This document shows positions 16,508-24,828 of a stretch of DNA of 44,587 nt, in pieces. The notes under the pieces are model-generated. The model was not told where the DNA came from, searched no databases, and saw nothing but the letters and a program-made list of their open reading frames with translations. A program made the translations under genes and the position numbers. The stretch's first letter is position 1; each line of letters starts with the position of its first letter. The stretch is from an uncultured Eubacteriales bacterium (lineage in GTDB: Bacteria > Bacillota > Sulfobacillia > UBA995 > UBA9673), in assembly GCA_913063835.1 (NCBI GenBank), contig CAJXZV010000007.1, forward strand, positions 1-44,587. The letters are read 5' to 3'.

Positions 16508-16556
16508 GAACCAGTTCCCCCTGCCGCTCCCAGGTTCTGCTATGTGGACTAGCTGT

Positions 16557-16586
16557 GATTCTTTCCTCGACCCGGAACATTTATTC
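16557..16586 (-). promoter_or_regulatory. Forespore-type promoter of sigG
   Basis: Minus strand GAATA (16586-16582), 15 bp, GGAAAGAATC (16566-16557). The -10 agrees with sigmaF GGNNANAHTR except at the last base, and GAATA fits the sigmaG -35 GMATR. It lies about 50 bp before the TTG start, as expected for sigmaF/sigmaG control of sigG. Confidence 0.45.
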
Positions 16587-16598
16587 CCAACCGGGTCG
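16568..16598. repeat. 8-bp inverted repeat between sigE and sigG
   Basis: CGACCCGG (16568-16575) and CCGGGTCG (16591-16598) are perfect complements around a 15-nt loop containing the putative sigG -35. No T-run follows, so an intrinsic terminator is doubtful. It could be an operator or a weak attenuator of read-through from spoIIGA-sigE. Confidence 0.55.
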
Positions 16599-16626
16599 CC
16601 GGACAGGGGGAGCGCAGGGCCTCCCG

Positions 16627-17373
16627 CTACTGCATCGCGGCCATTTCCTGTCTCAACCGCTTTATGATGCGCTTTTCGAGGCGGGAGATGTAGGACTGCG
16701 AGATGCCCAGGCGGTCGGCCACCTCCTTCTGGGTCCTCTCTCGCCCGTCCTGAAGGCCGAACCTCAGCCGCATTATCATCTGCTCGCGCTCCGAGAGTCT
16801 CGTCATCGCCTTGCGGAGCAGGGCACGGTCGACCTCCTCCTCGAGCTGCTTGTAGGTCACGTTGGGCTCCGTCCCGAGCACGTCGGAGAGCAGGAGCTCG
16901 TTCCCGTCCCAGTCGACGTTGAGGGGTTCGTCGAAGGAGATCTCTGTCCGCGGCGGGTTCCGCCTGAGGAACATGAGGATCTCGTTCTCGATGCACTTGG
17001 AGGCGTACGTCGCCAGCTTGATGCGACGGTTCGGGTCGAAGGTGTTCACAGCCTTGATGAGGCCTATCGTCCCGATGGACACCAGGTCCTCTATGCCGAC
17101 CCTGGTGTTGTCGAACTTCTTGGCGATGTAGACGACGAGACGGAGGTTGCGCTCGATGAGGACGCTCCGCACGTCCCCGTCACCCTTCCGCAGGCGCGAA
17201 AGCAGGTAGGCCTCCTCGTCGGCGCTGAGGGGCGGCGGAAGCGCCTCACCGGTCCCGACGTACCAGAAGGGCCTGGCCGCCTCGAGGCCGAGGAGACGGG
17301 CCCACCGGTGAAGGGTCAGGATGAGGGACCAGCGCATCCTGGTCGAGAAGCGGAAGTCCTTCCCTCTGTCCAC
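16627..17373 (-). CDS. sigE: RNA polymerase sporulation sigma factor SigE (pro-form)
   Basis: 248 residues (Bacillus 239). The first 30 or so residues are basic and hydrophobic ([21 protein letters not shown]), matching the membrane-bound pro-sequence that SpoIIGA removes. Region 2 has [19 protein letters not shown] and [20 protein letters not shown]; region 4 ends with [21 protein letters not shown]. It directs early mother-cell transcription. It begins 26 bp after spoIIGA and is cotranscribed with it, as in the spoIIG operon. The weakly placed Shine-Dalgarno is GGGGGGAA before the start. Confidence 0.97.
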   Translation of the reverse strand: MDRGKDFRFSTRMRWSLILTLHRWARLLGLEAARPFWYVGTGEALPPPLSADEEAYLLSRLRKGDGDVRSVLIERNLRLVVYIAKKFDNTRVGIEDLVSIGTIGLIKAVNTFDPNRRIKLATYASKCIENEILMFLRRNPPRTEISFDEPLNVDWDGNELLLSDVLGTEPNVTYKQLEEEVDRALLRKAMTRLSEREQMIMRLRFGLQDGRERTQKEVADRLGISQSYISRLEKRIIKRLRQEMAAMQ

Positions 17374-17399
17374 GAGAGTTCCCCCCTGATGAATCCTTG

Positions 17400-18323
17400 C
17401 TAGCCCGCCCAGGCCGCCGTGTCGCCCTCAAGTATCTCGGGCGGCATCAGGGCCCGGTAGCTGCCCTCGCTCGACAAGGGCCGCGGAGAGAGACAGACGA
17501 CGACGTCCTTCCGCGAGACCGTCCTGCCCTGCGGCCCGACGATGACCTCGTCGGGACGGAACCCGACCAGGAGCCCGCTCGCCCGGCCCAGAGAGGTGAA
17601 AGGGATGACCCTAAGCCGGGCCGACCACGGCGTCCCCCCCAGGGCGGCGACAAGGCCCGAGATGTCCGGCTCGTCCTCGTCGGAAGCCTGCCAGACCGGC
17701 CCGAACTCCGGCGGGAGGAGCCGGTCCAGGGCCGGGTACTCGACGATGACCACCGGCGAGTCGGACAGGGGGTCTCGAAGCCGGTTCCCCGTGTCGACCA
17801 GAGCGGGGAACTCCACCTGGACCCCTCCCACCACGACCCGGCAGGGCACACAGCAGGAGAGGATGCGCCGCCGCTCACGCCCGGCGGCCACCGCCCAGTG
17901 GAGAAGGACTCCGGCGAACAGGGCCGCCGGAAGGACGGCCGGCAGGCCGAGCGGGCGCGAACCCGCACCCGTGAGGACCGTCGCCGACCCGGTGGTGAGG
18001 TAGTTCCAAGCCATCGACGCTCCGCCCACGACGAACGCGCTCAGGTAGAAGAGGCCCAGCAGGCGGAAAAAGGGACCCGGGCGCGGCGTCGGGTAGGCGA
18101 CAGCGACCATCAGGCCGGAGGTGAGCATCTTGGCCGGGAGGCTCATGAGAAAGGAGAGCGAGGGATACAGGGAGGCCACGCCGTAGGCCCCGCCGAGCGC
18201 GGCGGCCAAGGTGAGCCGGCGCCCGGCGACAGGCGCCCCGGCCAGGCGCCCGGCGAGGTAGAGGAGGGAGAAGTTGAAGACGAAGTTGACGACGAAGAGG
18301 ATGTCTGCGTAGACGTAGCGCAA
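17400..18323 (-). CDS. spoIIGA: Sigma-E processing aspartic protease SpoIIGA
   Basis: 307 residues. The TTG at 18323 is chosen because GGGGGG lies seven bases upstream and the protein then starts [16 protein letters not shown], like other SpoIIGA; an upstream start at 18356 is possible. The N-terminal half has about five hydrophobic segments. The C-terminal half is a single aspartic-protease domain with [13 protein letters not shown] carrying the catalytic Asp. It sits in the septum and, once signalled by SpoIIR, cleaves pro-sigmaE. First gene of the spoIIG operon, with a Spo0A-type promoter upstream. Confidence 0.95.
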   Translation of the reverse strand: MRYVYADILFVVNFVFNFSLLYLAGRLAGAPVAGRRLTLAAALGGAYGVASLYPSLSFLMSLPAKMLTSGLMVAVAYPTPRPGPFFRLLGLFYLSAFVVGGASMAWNYLTTGSATVLTGAGSRPLGLPAVLPAALFAGVLLHWAVAAGRERRRILSCCVPCRVVVGGVQVEFPALVDTGNRLRDPLSDSPVVIVEYPALDRLLPPEFGPVWQASDEDEPDISGLVAALGGTPWSARLRVIPFTSLGRASGLLVGFRPDEVIVGPQGRTVSRKDVVVCLSPRPLSSEGSYRALMPPEILEGDTAAWAG

Positions 18324-18376
18324 GGCTTGGCCCCCCGACACTGTCCTGACATACACCCTATTGGGGACGCCCGGCC

Positions 18377-18409
18377 ATTATAACCGGTCAGGGGCGGGGA
18401 TTCTGTCGG
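18377..18409 (-). promoter_or_regulatory. spoIIG-type promoter with long spacer and 0A-box-like site
   Basis: Minus strand CCGACA (18409-18404), 21 bp, perfect TATAAT (18382-18377). On the plus strand the -35 reads TGTCGG, five of seven bases of the 0A box TGTCGAA when extended. Bacillus spoIIG has the same oddity: sigmaA elements 22 bp apart, overlapped by 0A boxes and active only with Spo0A~P. The expected start is about 45 bp before the spoIIGA TTG. Confidence 0.5.
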
Positions 18410-18499
18410 GGGCTGGTGCCGGGTGACGGCGCGTTCGCCGGCTTTGCGACCGCGCTCGGGAGCGCTCGGGAGGGAACGACTTCCCGCCGGGGGCGGCGG

Positions 18500-19561
18500 C
18501 TACTCCCTCTTCCTCAGGAAGGTCGGGACTTCGAGGTCTTCGGCCGAGAAGGGCTTTATCTCCAGCTCCGTCTGGTCGCGCCGTTTCTTCTTCGGCTTGT
18601 CGTCGAAGGCCGTGGCGATGACCGTGACCCGGACCTCGTCCTCCATGGACTCGTCCAGGGCCGCGCCGAAGATGATGTTGGCCTCCTCGTCGGCCGCCTC
18701 GGTGACGATCTCGGCGGCCTCGTTGACCTCGAAGAGGGTGAGGTCCTCGCCTCCGGTGATGTTCAGGAGGAGGCCCTTGGCCCCGACGATCGAGGTCTCC
18801 AGGAGCGGGCTGGAGATGGCCGCCCGTGCCGCGTCGGCGGCCCTCGTCTCGCCGGAGGCGACGCCCACGCCCATGAGGGCCGAGCCGGTGTTGGCCATGA
18901 CCGCCCGGACGTCCGCGAAATCGAGGTTGATGAACCCGGGGATGGCCACAAGGTCGGAGATGCTCTGCACGCCCTGGCGGAGGACGTCGTCCGCGATGCG
19001 GAAGGCTTCCATCATCGAGGTCCGACGCTCGACGATCTGGAGGAGACGGTCGTTCGGGATGACGATGAGGGTGTCCACCTTCTCCCGGAGGTCGTTGACC
19101 CCCTCCTCGGCCTGCTTCATGCGGTGCCGGCCCTCGAAGGTGAAGGGCTTGGTGACGATGCCCACGGTCAGGGCCCCGGCCTCCCGGGCGCACTCCGCGA
19201 TGACGGGGGCCGCACCGGTCCCCGTCCCGCCGCCCATCCCGGCGGTGATGAAGACCATGTCGGCACCCTTGACCACGCGGACTATGGCCTCGCGGCTCTC
19301 CTCGGCCGCCTGTCGCCCTATCTGCGGGCTGCCGCCCGCACCGAGACCGCGGGTGAGCTTCTCACCGATCTGTATCTTGACCGGGGCCTCGGAACGGTAG
19401 AGGGCCTGGACGTCGGTGTTCACGGCCACGAACTCGACACCGCGGACGCCGGCGGTGACCATGCGGTTGACCGCGTTGTTGCCACCGCCGCCGACCCCGA
19501 TGACCTTGATAAGGGCGAAGTGCTCGACCTCGAGGTCGAGCGCGAGGAGCCCGTCAGCCAA
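18500..19561 (-). CDS. ftsZ: Cell division protein FtsZ
   Basis: 353 residues from TTG 19561; GTG at 19573 is in frame but lies directly against AGGAGG. This tubulin-like GTPase forms the division ring. Seen: [16 protein letters not shown] near the start, [10 protein letters not shown], the GTP-binding loop [12 protein letters not shown], and the C-terminal peptide [12 protein letters not shown] that binds FtsA and SepF. The linker before that peptide is short. It lies 42 bp after ftsA and is the last gene of the division cluster; spoIIGA starts 176 bp further on with its own promoter. Confidence 0.98.
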   Translation of the reverse strand: MADGLLALDLEVEHFALIKVIGVGGGGNNAVNRMVTAGVRGVEFVAVNTDVQALYRSEAPVKIQIGEKLTRGLGAGGSPQIGRQAAEESREAIVRVVKGADMVFITAGMGGGTGTGAAPVIAECAREAGALTVGIVTKPFTFEGRHRMKQAEEGVNDLREKVDTLIVIPNDRLLQIVERRTSMMEAFRIADDVLRQGVQSISDLVAIPGFINLDFADVRAVMANTGSALMGVGVASGETRAADAARAAISSPLLETSIVGAKGLLLNITGGEDLTLFEVNEAAEIVTEAADEEANIIFGAALDESMEDEVRVTVIATAFDDKPKKKRRDQTELEIKPFSAEDLEVPTFLRKRE

Positions 19562-19603
19562 TCCTGATCCCACCCTCCTCTGGCCCCGGCCGGCCGGGGG
19601 CGG

Positions 19604-20899
19604 TCAATAAGACTGCTTGAACCAGTTCTTCACCTTCCCGAAGATGCCTGCGAACAGACCGGACAGGGGCTCGGCGGCCCCCGTCTCCTCCTTCCCCAGG
19701 AGGTTCTGGGCGGCGAAATGCACGAGCCCCACCGCGCAGGAGCACCCGGGGTTGCGCACGAGGTCGGCCAGGCCGGCCTGCCCCTGGGGGTAGCCGACCC
19801 GCACCGGGAGCCCGGTCTCGTACTGGCCCACCTCGTCCAGACCCCTGAGGAGGGCCGTCCCTCCGGTGACGACGATGCCGCCGGGAAGCATGCCCTCCCG
19901 ACCGGACTTCTTTATCTCCTTGACGATCAGGTCGAAGATCTCCTCGACCCTCGGCTGAATGATCTCGGCCAGGGCTCGCTTCCCCACCCGGTGGGTCCGG
20001 CTCCCCCCCACGTCGGGTATCTCGACGAACTCGTCGGCCGGAGCGAGGTCCACCATTGCCACCCCGTCCTGTATCTTGACCTTCTCGGCCTGGGCCAGCG
20101 GTGTGCGGAGGCCCACGGCGAGGTCGTTGGTGATGTGGTCGCCGCCGACCGGGATGACGGCCGCGTGCCACAGTCCGCCGCGGTCGAAGATGGCCACATC
20201 CGTCGTCCCTCCGCCGATATCGGCCACCACCACGCCCAGCTCCCGCTCAGCCGGGTGGAGGACGGCCTCGCCCGAGGCCAGTCCGGAAAGGACGGTGCCC
20301 TCGACCTCGAGGTCGGCCCGGGCCACACAGCGGAGGATGTTCTCAATCGAAGTCGTCGAGCCGGTGACGATGTTGGCCTCGACCTCGAGCCTGTTGCCGA
20401 CCATCCCGACCGGGTCACGGATGCCGTCGAAGCCGTCGACGATGAACTCACGCGGACGCACATGGATGATGTCCCGGTCAGGCGGTATGGTGAGAACGCG
20501 CGCCGCCTCCAGGGCCCTCGCCACATCCTCCTCGGTGATGTCCTTGTCCTCACGCGCGATGGCGATGACCCCGCGGTTGTTGAAGGACTGGACATGGGTC
20601 CCGGCCACGCCGAGGGTCACGGACCGCACCCGGACATCGGCCATGTGCTCGGCCTTCTCGACCGCCTCACAGATGGCCCTCACCGTGCCCTCGACGTCCA
20701 CGACCACCCCGCGGCGCATCCCGTGGGAGGGCGCGACCCCGTATCCCGTTATGTCTACTTCGGACTCCTCAGAGAGTTCGGCCACCAGGACGCAGACCTT
20801 CGTCGTACCGATGTCGAGAGCGGCGATGACATCCTGCCTGGCACGCGCACCTGGCAAGGGGCCCTCCCCCTTCCTGGGCTGGTAAGTTCTCTGGGGCAT
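19604..20899 (-). CDS. ftsA: Cell division protein FtsA
   Basis: 431 residues from ATG 20899 (AGGGAAACCCG upstream). The frame is open 42 codons further but that part is not FtsA-like. Actin-like ATPase: phosphate-1 motif ALDIGTTKVCVL, the 1C domain around VTLGVAGTHVQSFNNRG, phosphate-2 VVVADIGGGTTDVAIFD, and adenosine motif GGIVVTGGTALLRGLDE. The end GKVKNWFKQSY is the amphipathic membrane-targeting helix. It tethers FtsZ to the membrane. It follows ftsQ by 80 bp. Confidence 0.97.
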   Translation of the reverse strand: MPQRTYQPRKGEGPLPGARARQDVIAALDIGTTKVCVLVAELSEESEVDITGYGVAPSHGMRRGVVVDVEGTVRAICEAVEKAEHMADVRVRSVTLGVAGTHVQSFNNRGVIAIAREDKDITEEDVARALEAARVLTIPPDRDIIHVRPREFIVDGFDGIRDPVGMVGNRLEVEANIVTGSTTSIENILRCVARADLEVEGTVLSGLASGEAVLHPAERELGVVVADIGGGTTDVAIFDRGGLWHAAVIPVGGDHITNDLAVGLRTPLAQAEKVKIQDGVAMVDLAPADEFVEIPDVGGSRTHRVGKRALAEIIQPRVEEIFDLIVKEIKKSGREGMLPGGIVVTGGTALLRGLDEVGQYETGLPVRVGYPQGQAGLADLVRNPGCSCAVGLVHFAAQNLLGKEETGAAEPLSGLFAGIFGKVKNWFKQSY

Positions 20900-20979
20900 C
20901 GGGTTTCCCTGCCGACGCGGGTGGTTGACAGAACTCCGGCGCACCCGGAGACGCGCCGTGCCGTCCGCGGCGCGTCGGA

Positions 20980-21930
20980 CTACGGACCGCCGAGAAGGAC
21001 AGCGTCGGGGTCGTCCCCCGGCCACTCCCCCGGCTGGAAGACCGTCTCGGTCGAACCGACGACAGGGTGACGGGGGTAGCGGACATCGATGTAGGCCACG
21101 TCGAACTCGACCGACGGGAGGTCCGGAAGGATGCTCATGAAGGCCTCGACCTTGGCGTCCAGAGCCGTGGCCGGCCCCAGACGGACGGGGATGCCTTCAA
21201 GGGTGTAGAGGGTGAGCTCCCCCCTGTCGTCGACATGGATCTCCGACACGGCCAGCCGGCCCTGGACCCCGAGGGCGGCCGCACACCACAGCCCGAGGCT
21301 CACCCTCTCGTCCGATATCCTCGAGCCGAGAGTCACACCCTCGACCCTGACCCCGGTCAGGACCGGCAGACCGAGCGCCCCGATGAAGCGGTGGAGCTCC
21401 ACCGGATGACCTGTGGCATCGACCTCCACGAACTGCTCCTGGCAGGGGAGAAGGAGGACCCCCTCCCTCTCGACCACCTCGACGACAAGACGTCCCGGGA
21501 GCCTCCGCGAGACGGTCGCCTCGGAGACGCGGGGCAGGGCCAGGAGCCTTTCCCGGATGTCGGCCGTGGGGACCTTGAAGATGTTCGTCCCGGGCGTCAC
21601 GTCACACAGGGCCACAATCTCCTCCGAGGTCAGGTGTACGGACCCGATGACGAGGATGTCCCTGACCCCGAAGAGGGGCGTGGTGAGAAAGAGACACAGG
21701 CCCAGGACCCCGACGAGCACGACCGACAGCCCTCCGAAGAACCGGCCGAGCCCCGCGGGTCCCAGGGGCCACGCGGGTTCCGCCGGTCGGGCCGCCGCGC
21801 GGGAGCGGGGCCCGCGTCTCGGAGCCGCAGGCCGCCTGCTCCTCTGTCCCTTCCTCGTCCTGAGACCGAGTCTCACCATCGGGCCGTCCCCCCGGGCTTG
21901 TCCTTCTGTGAGGCGTGCGGCCGTCCCCAC
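20980..21930 (-). CDS. ftsQ: Cell division protein FtsQ/DivIB
   Basis: 316 residues from GTG 21930, which has AGGAGG five bases upstream; ATG at 21879 (GGGGGGA upstream) is an alternative. A long Arg-rich cytoplasmic tail (about 1-60) is followed by one membrane segment (about 65-85) and a POTRA domain starting VRDILVIGSVHLTSEEIVALCDV and including RLPGRLVVEVVER. The protein is part of the FtsQ-FtsL-FtsB septal complex that regulates FtsW-PBP. Its place between murA and ftsA is the usual one for divIB, except that murB is replaced by murA. Confidence 0.93.
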   Translation of the reverse strand: MGTAARLTEGQARGDGPMVRLGLRTRKGQRSRRPAAPRRGPRSRAAARPAEPAWPLGPAGLGRFFGGLSVVLVGVLGLCLFLTTPLFGVRDILVIGSVHLTSEEIVALCDVTPGTNIFKVPTADIRERLLALPRVSEATVSRRLPGRLVVEVVEREGVLLLPCQEQFVEVDATGHPVELHRFIGALGLPVLTGVRVEGVTLGSRISDERVSLGLWCAAALGVQGRLAVSEIHVDDRGELTLYTLEGIPVRLGPATALDAKVEAFMSILPDLPSVEFDVAYIDVRYPRHPVVGSTETVFQPGEWPGDDPDAVLLGGP

Positions 21931-21947
21931 CGGCCCCTCCTACGATA

Positions 21948-23219
21948 CTACATCCTGACCCTCTTGATATCAGCCCCCACCGAGGAGAGCTTCTCGTCCA
22001 TCCTCTCGTACCCGCGGTCGATATGGGCGACGTCCTCGATGACCGTCATCCCCTCTGCACCCAGTCCGGCCACGACCAACCCGGCCCCGGCCCGGAGGTC
22101 GGTGGCCTTGACCCAGGCCCCTGTCAGACTCCCCTCGCCGCGGACCACGGCCATCTTGTTGACGATCTCCACGGAGGCCCCCATGCGCACGAGGGCCTCG
22201 GCATGCCCGAAGCGACTCTCGAAGATGTTCTCGGTGATGAGGCTGGTCCCCTTGGCGAAGCACATCATGGCCATGACCTGCGGCTGCATGTCCGTGGGGA
22301 AGCCAGGGTACGGCAGAGTCTTGAAGTCCACCGGCCTCAGCCGGGTCCCCGGCAGGACCCGGATGTGCCCGCGGCCGACCTCGAGAGGGACGCCGGCCTC
22401 GCGCAGTTTGGCCGTCACGGCCTCGAGATGTTCGGGGATGACGTTGGTCACCGTGAGCTCGCCGCCGGTCACGGCGGCCGCCACGAGATAGGTTCCGGCT
22501 TCGATGCGGTCCGGGATGACGGTGTGCTCCGTCCCGCCGAGCTCGCGGACGCCGGTCACCCGGATGGTGTCCAGCCCGGCTCCCGTGACCCTGGCCCCCA
22601 AGGAGTTCAGGAAGTTGCCGAGGTCGACGACTTCAGGCTCTCGCGCCGCGTTCCTGATGACCGTGGTCCCCTCGGCGTAGGCCGCGGCCATCATCAGGTT
22701 CTCTGTCGTGGTCACGCTCGGGAAGTCGAGGTGGATCTCCTGCCCGACGAGCCGAGGGGCCTCGCCGTGGATGAAGCCGTGCTTGACGGACAGGCGGACG
22801 CCCAGACGGGCCAGGCCGTTGATATGGAAGTTGATGGGCCTGAGACCTATGGGACAGCCTCCGGGCCGGTAGACTCTGAACTTCCCGAGGCGCCCGAGGA
22901 GGGCCCCCATGAGGACGATGGACGAGCGCATCTCCCCCATCAACTTCGGCGAGACCTCGTGCGACCTCAGGCTGTCGGCAAGGATACGCACGTAGCGGAG
23001 GCCCGTCCGGGCGTCGACGCCGACCCACACCTTGGCCCCCAGGCTGGTCAGAATCTGGGCCATCGTGGCGACATCCTTGATGTCGGGGGCGTCCCAGATG
23101 ATGCACTCGCCCCGCGTCAGGAGCGAGGCGGCCATTATCGGGAGGATGGCGTTCTTGGCCCCGCTGACCCTTATCTCTCCCTTGAGTCGCCGCCCCCCTT
23201 GGAGGAGGAAACAGTCCAT
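21948..23219 (-). CDS. murA: UDP-N-acetylglucosamine 1-carboxyvinyltransferase
   Basis: 423 residues. First committed step of peptidoglycan synthesis: it transfers enolpyruvate from PEP to UDP-GlcNAc in the cytoplasm. Lys22-Asn23 in SGAKNAILP and catalytic Cys122 in GGCPIGLRPINFHINGL are present, so fosfomycin sensitivity is expected at the enzyme level. The C-terminal half has GFPTDMQPQVMAM and the closing Arg-rich stretch. It starts 163 bp after murC, so a separate promoter is possible, and ends 17 bp before ftsQ. It occupies the slot where murB usually lies. Confidence 0.97.
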   Translation of the reverse strand: MDCFLLQGGRRLKGEIRVSGAKNAILPIMAASLLTRGECIIWDAPDIKDVATMAQILTSLGAKVWVGVDARTGLRYVRILADSLRSHEVSPKLMGEMRSSIVLMGALLGRLGKFRVYRPGGCPIGLRPINFHINGLARLGVRLSVKHGFIHGEAPRLVGQEIHLDFPSVTTTENLMMAAAYAEGTTVIRNAAREPEVVDLGNFLNSLGARVTGAGLDTIRVTGVRELGGTEHTVIPDRIEAGTYLVAAAVTGGELTVTNVIPEHLEAVTAKLREAGVPLEVGRGHIRVLPGTRLRPVDFKTLPYPGFPTDMQPQVMAMMCFAKGTSLITENIFESRFGHAEALVRMGASVEIVNKMAVVRGEGSLTGAWVKATDLRAGAGLVVAGLGAEGMTVIEDVAHIDRGYERMDEKLSSVGADIKRVRM

Positions 23220-23366
23220 CAGGCGCGCCGGTGGCGTCCCTCCCCTCCCCCCCTGCCGGCCGGGTGGCCCCGGTTTCGGCGGACCATCTTACGCAGGGGG
23301 CAGGGAGGTCGTTACGACACGGGGCACGGCCCGGGGCGGAGGCGTGAGACCGGAGACCGGAAGGAG

Positions 23367-23384
23367 GAGGGGCGACCGCCCCTC
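23367..23384 (-). terminator. Hairpin at the 3' end of murC
   Basis: GAGGGGC (minus strand 23384-23378) and GCCCCTC (23373-23367) form a 7-bp GC-only stem with a 4-base loop, overlapping the murC stop codon. A pyrimidine stretch CTCCTTCC follows but no run of T. At most a weak terminator or pause site before murA. Confidence 0.3.
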
Positions 23385-24828
23385 AGCCGGCGGCCAGCTC
23401 CTGTTTCCCGACCAGAGCGTAGGCCACGTGGTAGATGTCGCCGGCGCCCATGGTCACGAACACATCACCCGGTCCGAGTCGGGAGCGCGCGTGCTCGACA
23501 ATCTCCCTGAGGGTCTTGAAGTAGGCCGTCTTCTCGGGGCCGCCGGGTATCCTGTCCGCGATGTCCCGCGAGCTGACCCCGGCCCCGCCCTGCTCGCGGG
23601 CCGAGGCGAAGATCTCGGCCAGGATGACGCGGTCGGCCTTGGCCAACGCCGCGGCGAACTCGTCGAGCAGGGCCTTGGTCCGCGAGTAGGTGTGGGGCTG
23701 GAAGGCGACCCAGAGGCATTTGTCCGGCAGGGCGTCGCGGACGGCCTGAATCGTCGTCTCGATGGCCGTCGGGTGGTGGGCGTAGTCATCGAAGACCTGG
23801 GCCCCGTTGCATTCCCCCACGTACTCGAACCGGCGCCTGACCCCCCGAAAGCAGGCGAGGGCCTCGCGGACCGTCTCGACCCCGACCCCCAGCTCGAGAG
23901 TGACGGCCATGGCGGCCACCGAGTTCAGGGCGTTGTGGCTGCCGGGAACCCCCAGGCGGAACTCGCCGAGGCTCTCGCCGCGCCGCCAGACGCGGAAGCG
24001 GTTCCTCTGGCCGGGTCCGAGCAGCTCCAGACGGTAGTCGTTGTCAGGCCCGTAGCCGTAGGTCACCCGCCTGGCCCGGGTCGGAAGAGAGGCGACCCGC
24101 GGGTCGTCGCCCCAGCACACGAGGAGCCCGTCAGGGGGCAGTCCTGCGGCGAACTCGCGGAAGGCGGCCTCGTAGTCCTCGAGGCTCTCGAAGTAGTCGG
24201 GATGGTCCAGTTCGATGCTCGTGACCACGGCTATCTCGGCCCGGAAGTTCAGGAAGTGCCTGCGGTACTCACAGGCCTCGGCCACCAATAGGTCACCGCG
24301 ACCCGCGTAGGCCTGCCCCATCCCGATGACGGCCTGAGGGTCGAGGCCGGCCTTTTGCAGGACATGGGCGATGATGGCCGTGGTGGTCGTCTTCCCGTGG
24401 GTCCCGGCCACGGCTATGCCGCGCTTGGAGCGCATCATCTCCCCGAGGAACTCCGGATACTGTTTGACCGGGACACCCCTCCGCCGGGCTTCGAGGACCT
24501 CGGGATGGTCGGGACCGTAGGCGGCGGAGACCACGACGAGGTCGGCGTCGCCCACGTGGGCGGGGTCGAACCCCCGGTAGGGAACGATGCCGGCGGCCTT
24601 GAGACCCGCGTCCGTCGGGAAGGACCTGTCCACGTCCGAGCCCGTGACGACGACCCCGTTGGCCTTGAGGATCTGGGCCACGGCGCTCATCCCCGTCCCC
24701 TTGATACCCACGAAGTGCACCTTGCGGTAGCGCAGCCCGGCACCTCCTCCCTCGTCCGCCTCTCCTTCGGCCGGCCGCTGCCGCCAGCTTCGCCGGCCGG
24801 CCCGACCCGACCTCCTCCCCGACCTCAT
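23383..24828 (-). CDS. murC: UDP-N-acetylmuramate--L-alanine ligase
   Basis: 481 residues from ATG 24828, which overlaps the murG stop as ATGA and has GGGAGG nine bases upstream. The conserved part begins only at VHFVGIKGTGMSAVAQIL, so about 35 Arg-rich residues precede it; a CTG at about 24736 behind GGAGGT would remove this extension. The ATP site is GTHGKTTTTAII; further motifs are YHPTAI-like DDYAHHPTAIE and FQPHTYSRT. It adds L-Ala to UDP-MurNAc in the cytoplasm. Part of the tight murG-murC pair. Confidence 0.96.
   Translation of the reverse strand: MRSGRRSGRAGRRSWRQRPAEGEADEGGGAGLRYRKVHFVGIKGTGMSAVAQILKANGVVVTGSDVDRSFPTDAGLKAAGIVPYRGFDPAHVGDADLVVVSAAYGPDHPEVLEARRRGVPVKQYPEFLGEMMRSKRGIAVAGTHGKTTTTAIIAHVLQKAGLDPQAVIGMGQAYAGRGDLLVAEACEYRRHFLNFRAEIAVVTSIELDHPDYFESLEDYEAAFREFAAGLPPDGLLVCWGDDPRVASLPTRARRVTYGYGPDNDYRLELLGPGQRNRFRVWRRGESLGEFRLGVPGSHNALNSVAAMAVTLELGVGVETVREALACFRGVRRRFEYVGECNGAQVFDDYAHHPTAIETTIQAVRDALPDKCLWVAFQPHTYSRTKALLDEFAAALAKADRVILAEIFASAREQGGAGVSSRDIADRIPGGPEKTAYFKTLREIVEHARSRLGPGDVFVTMGAGDIYHVAYALVGKQELAAG

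Noticed and set aside
16626-16627. Fusion of sigG with an upstream domain, suggested by the frame open to 16996
   Set aside because: The upstream part overlaps sigE in another frame; SigG homology starts right at the TTG at 16507 with a good ribosome site.
18461-18499. Terminator after ftsZ
   Set aside because: CCGCC-CCC-GGCGG and direct repeats of GAGCGCTCGG are present, but stems are short and no T-run follows.
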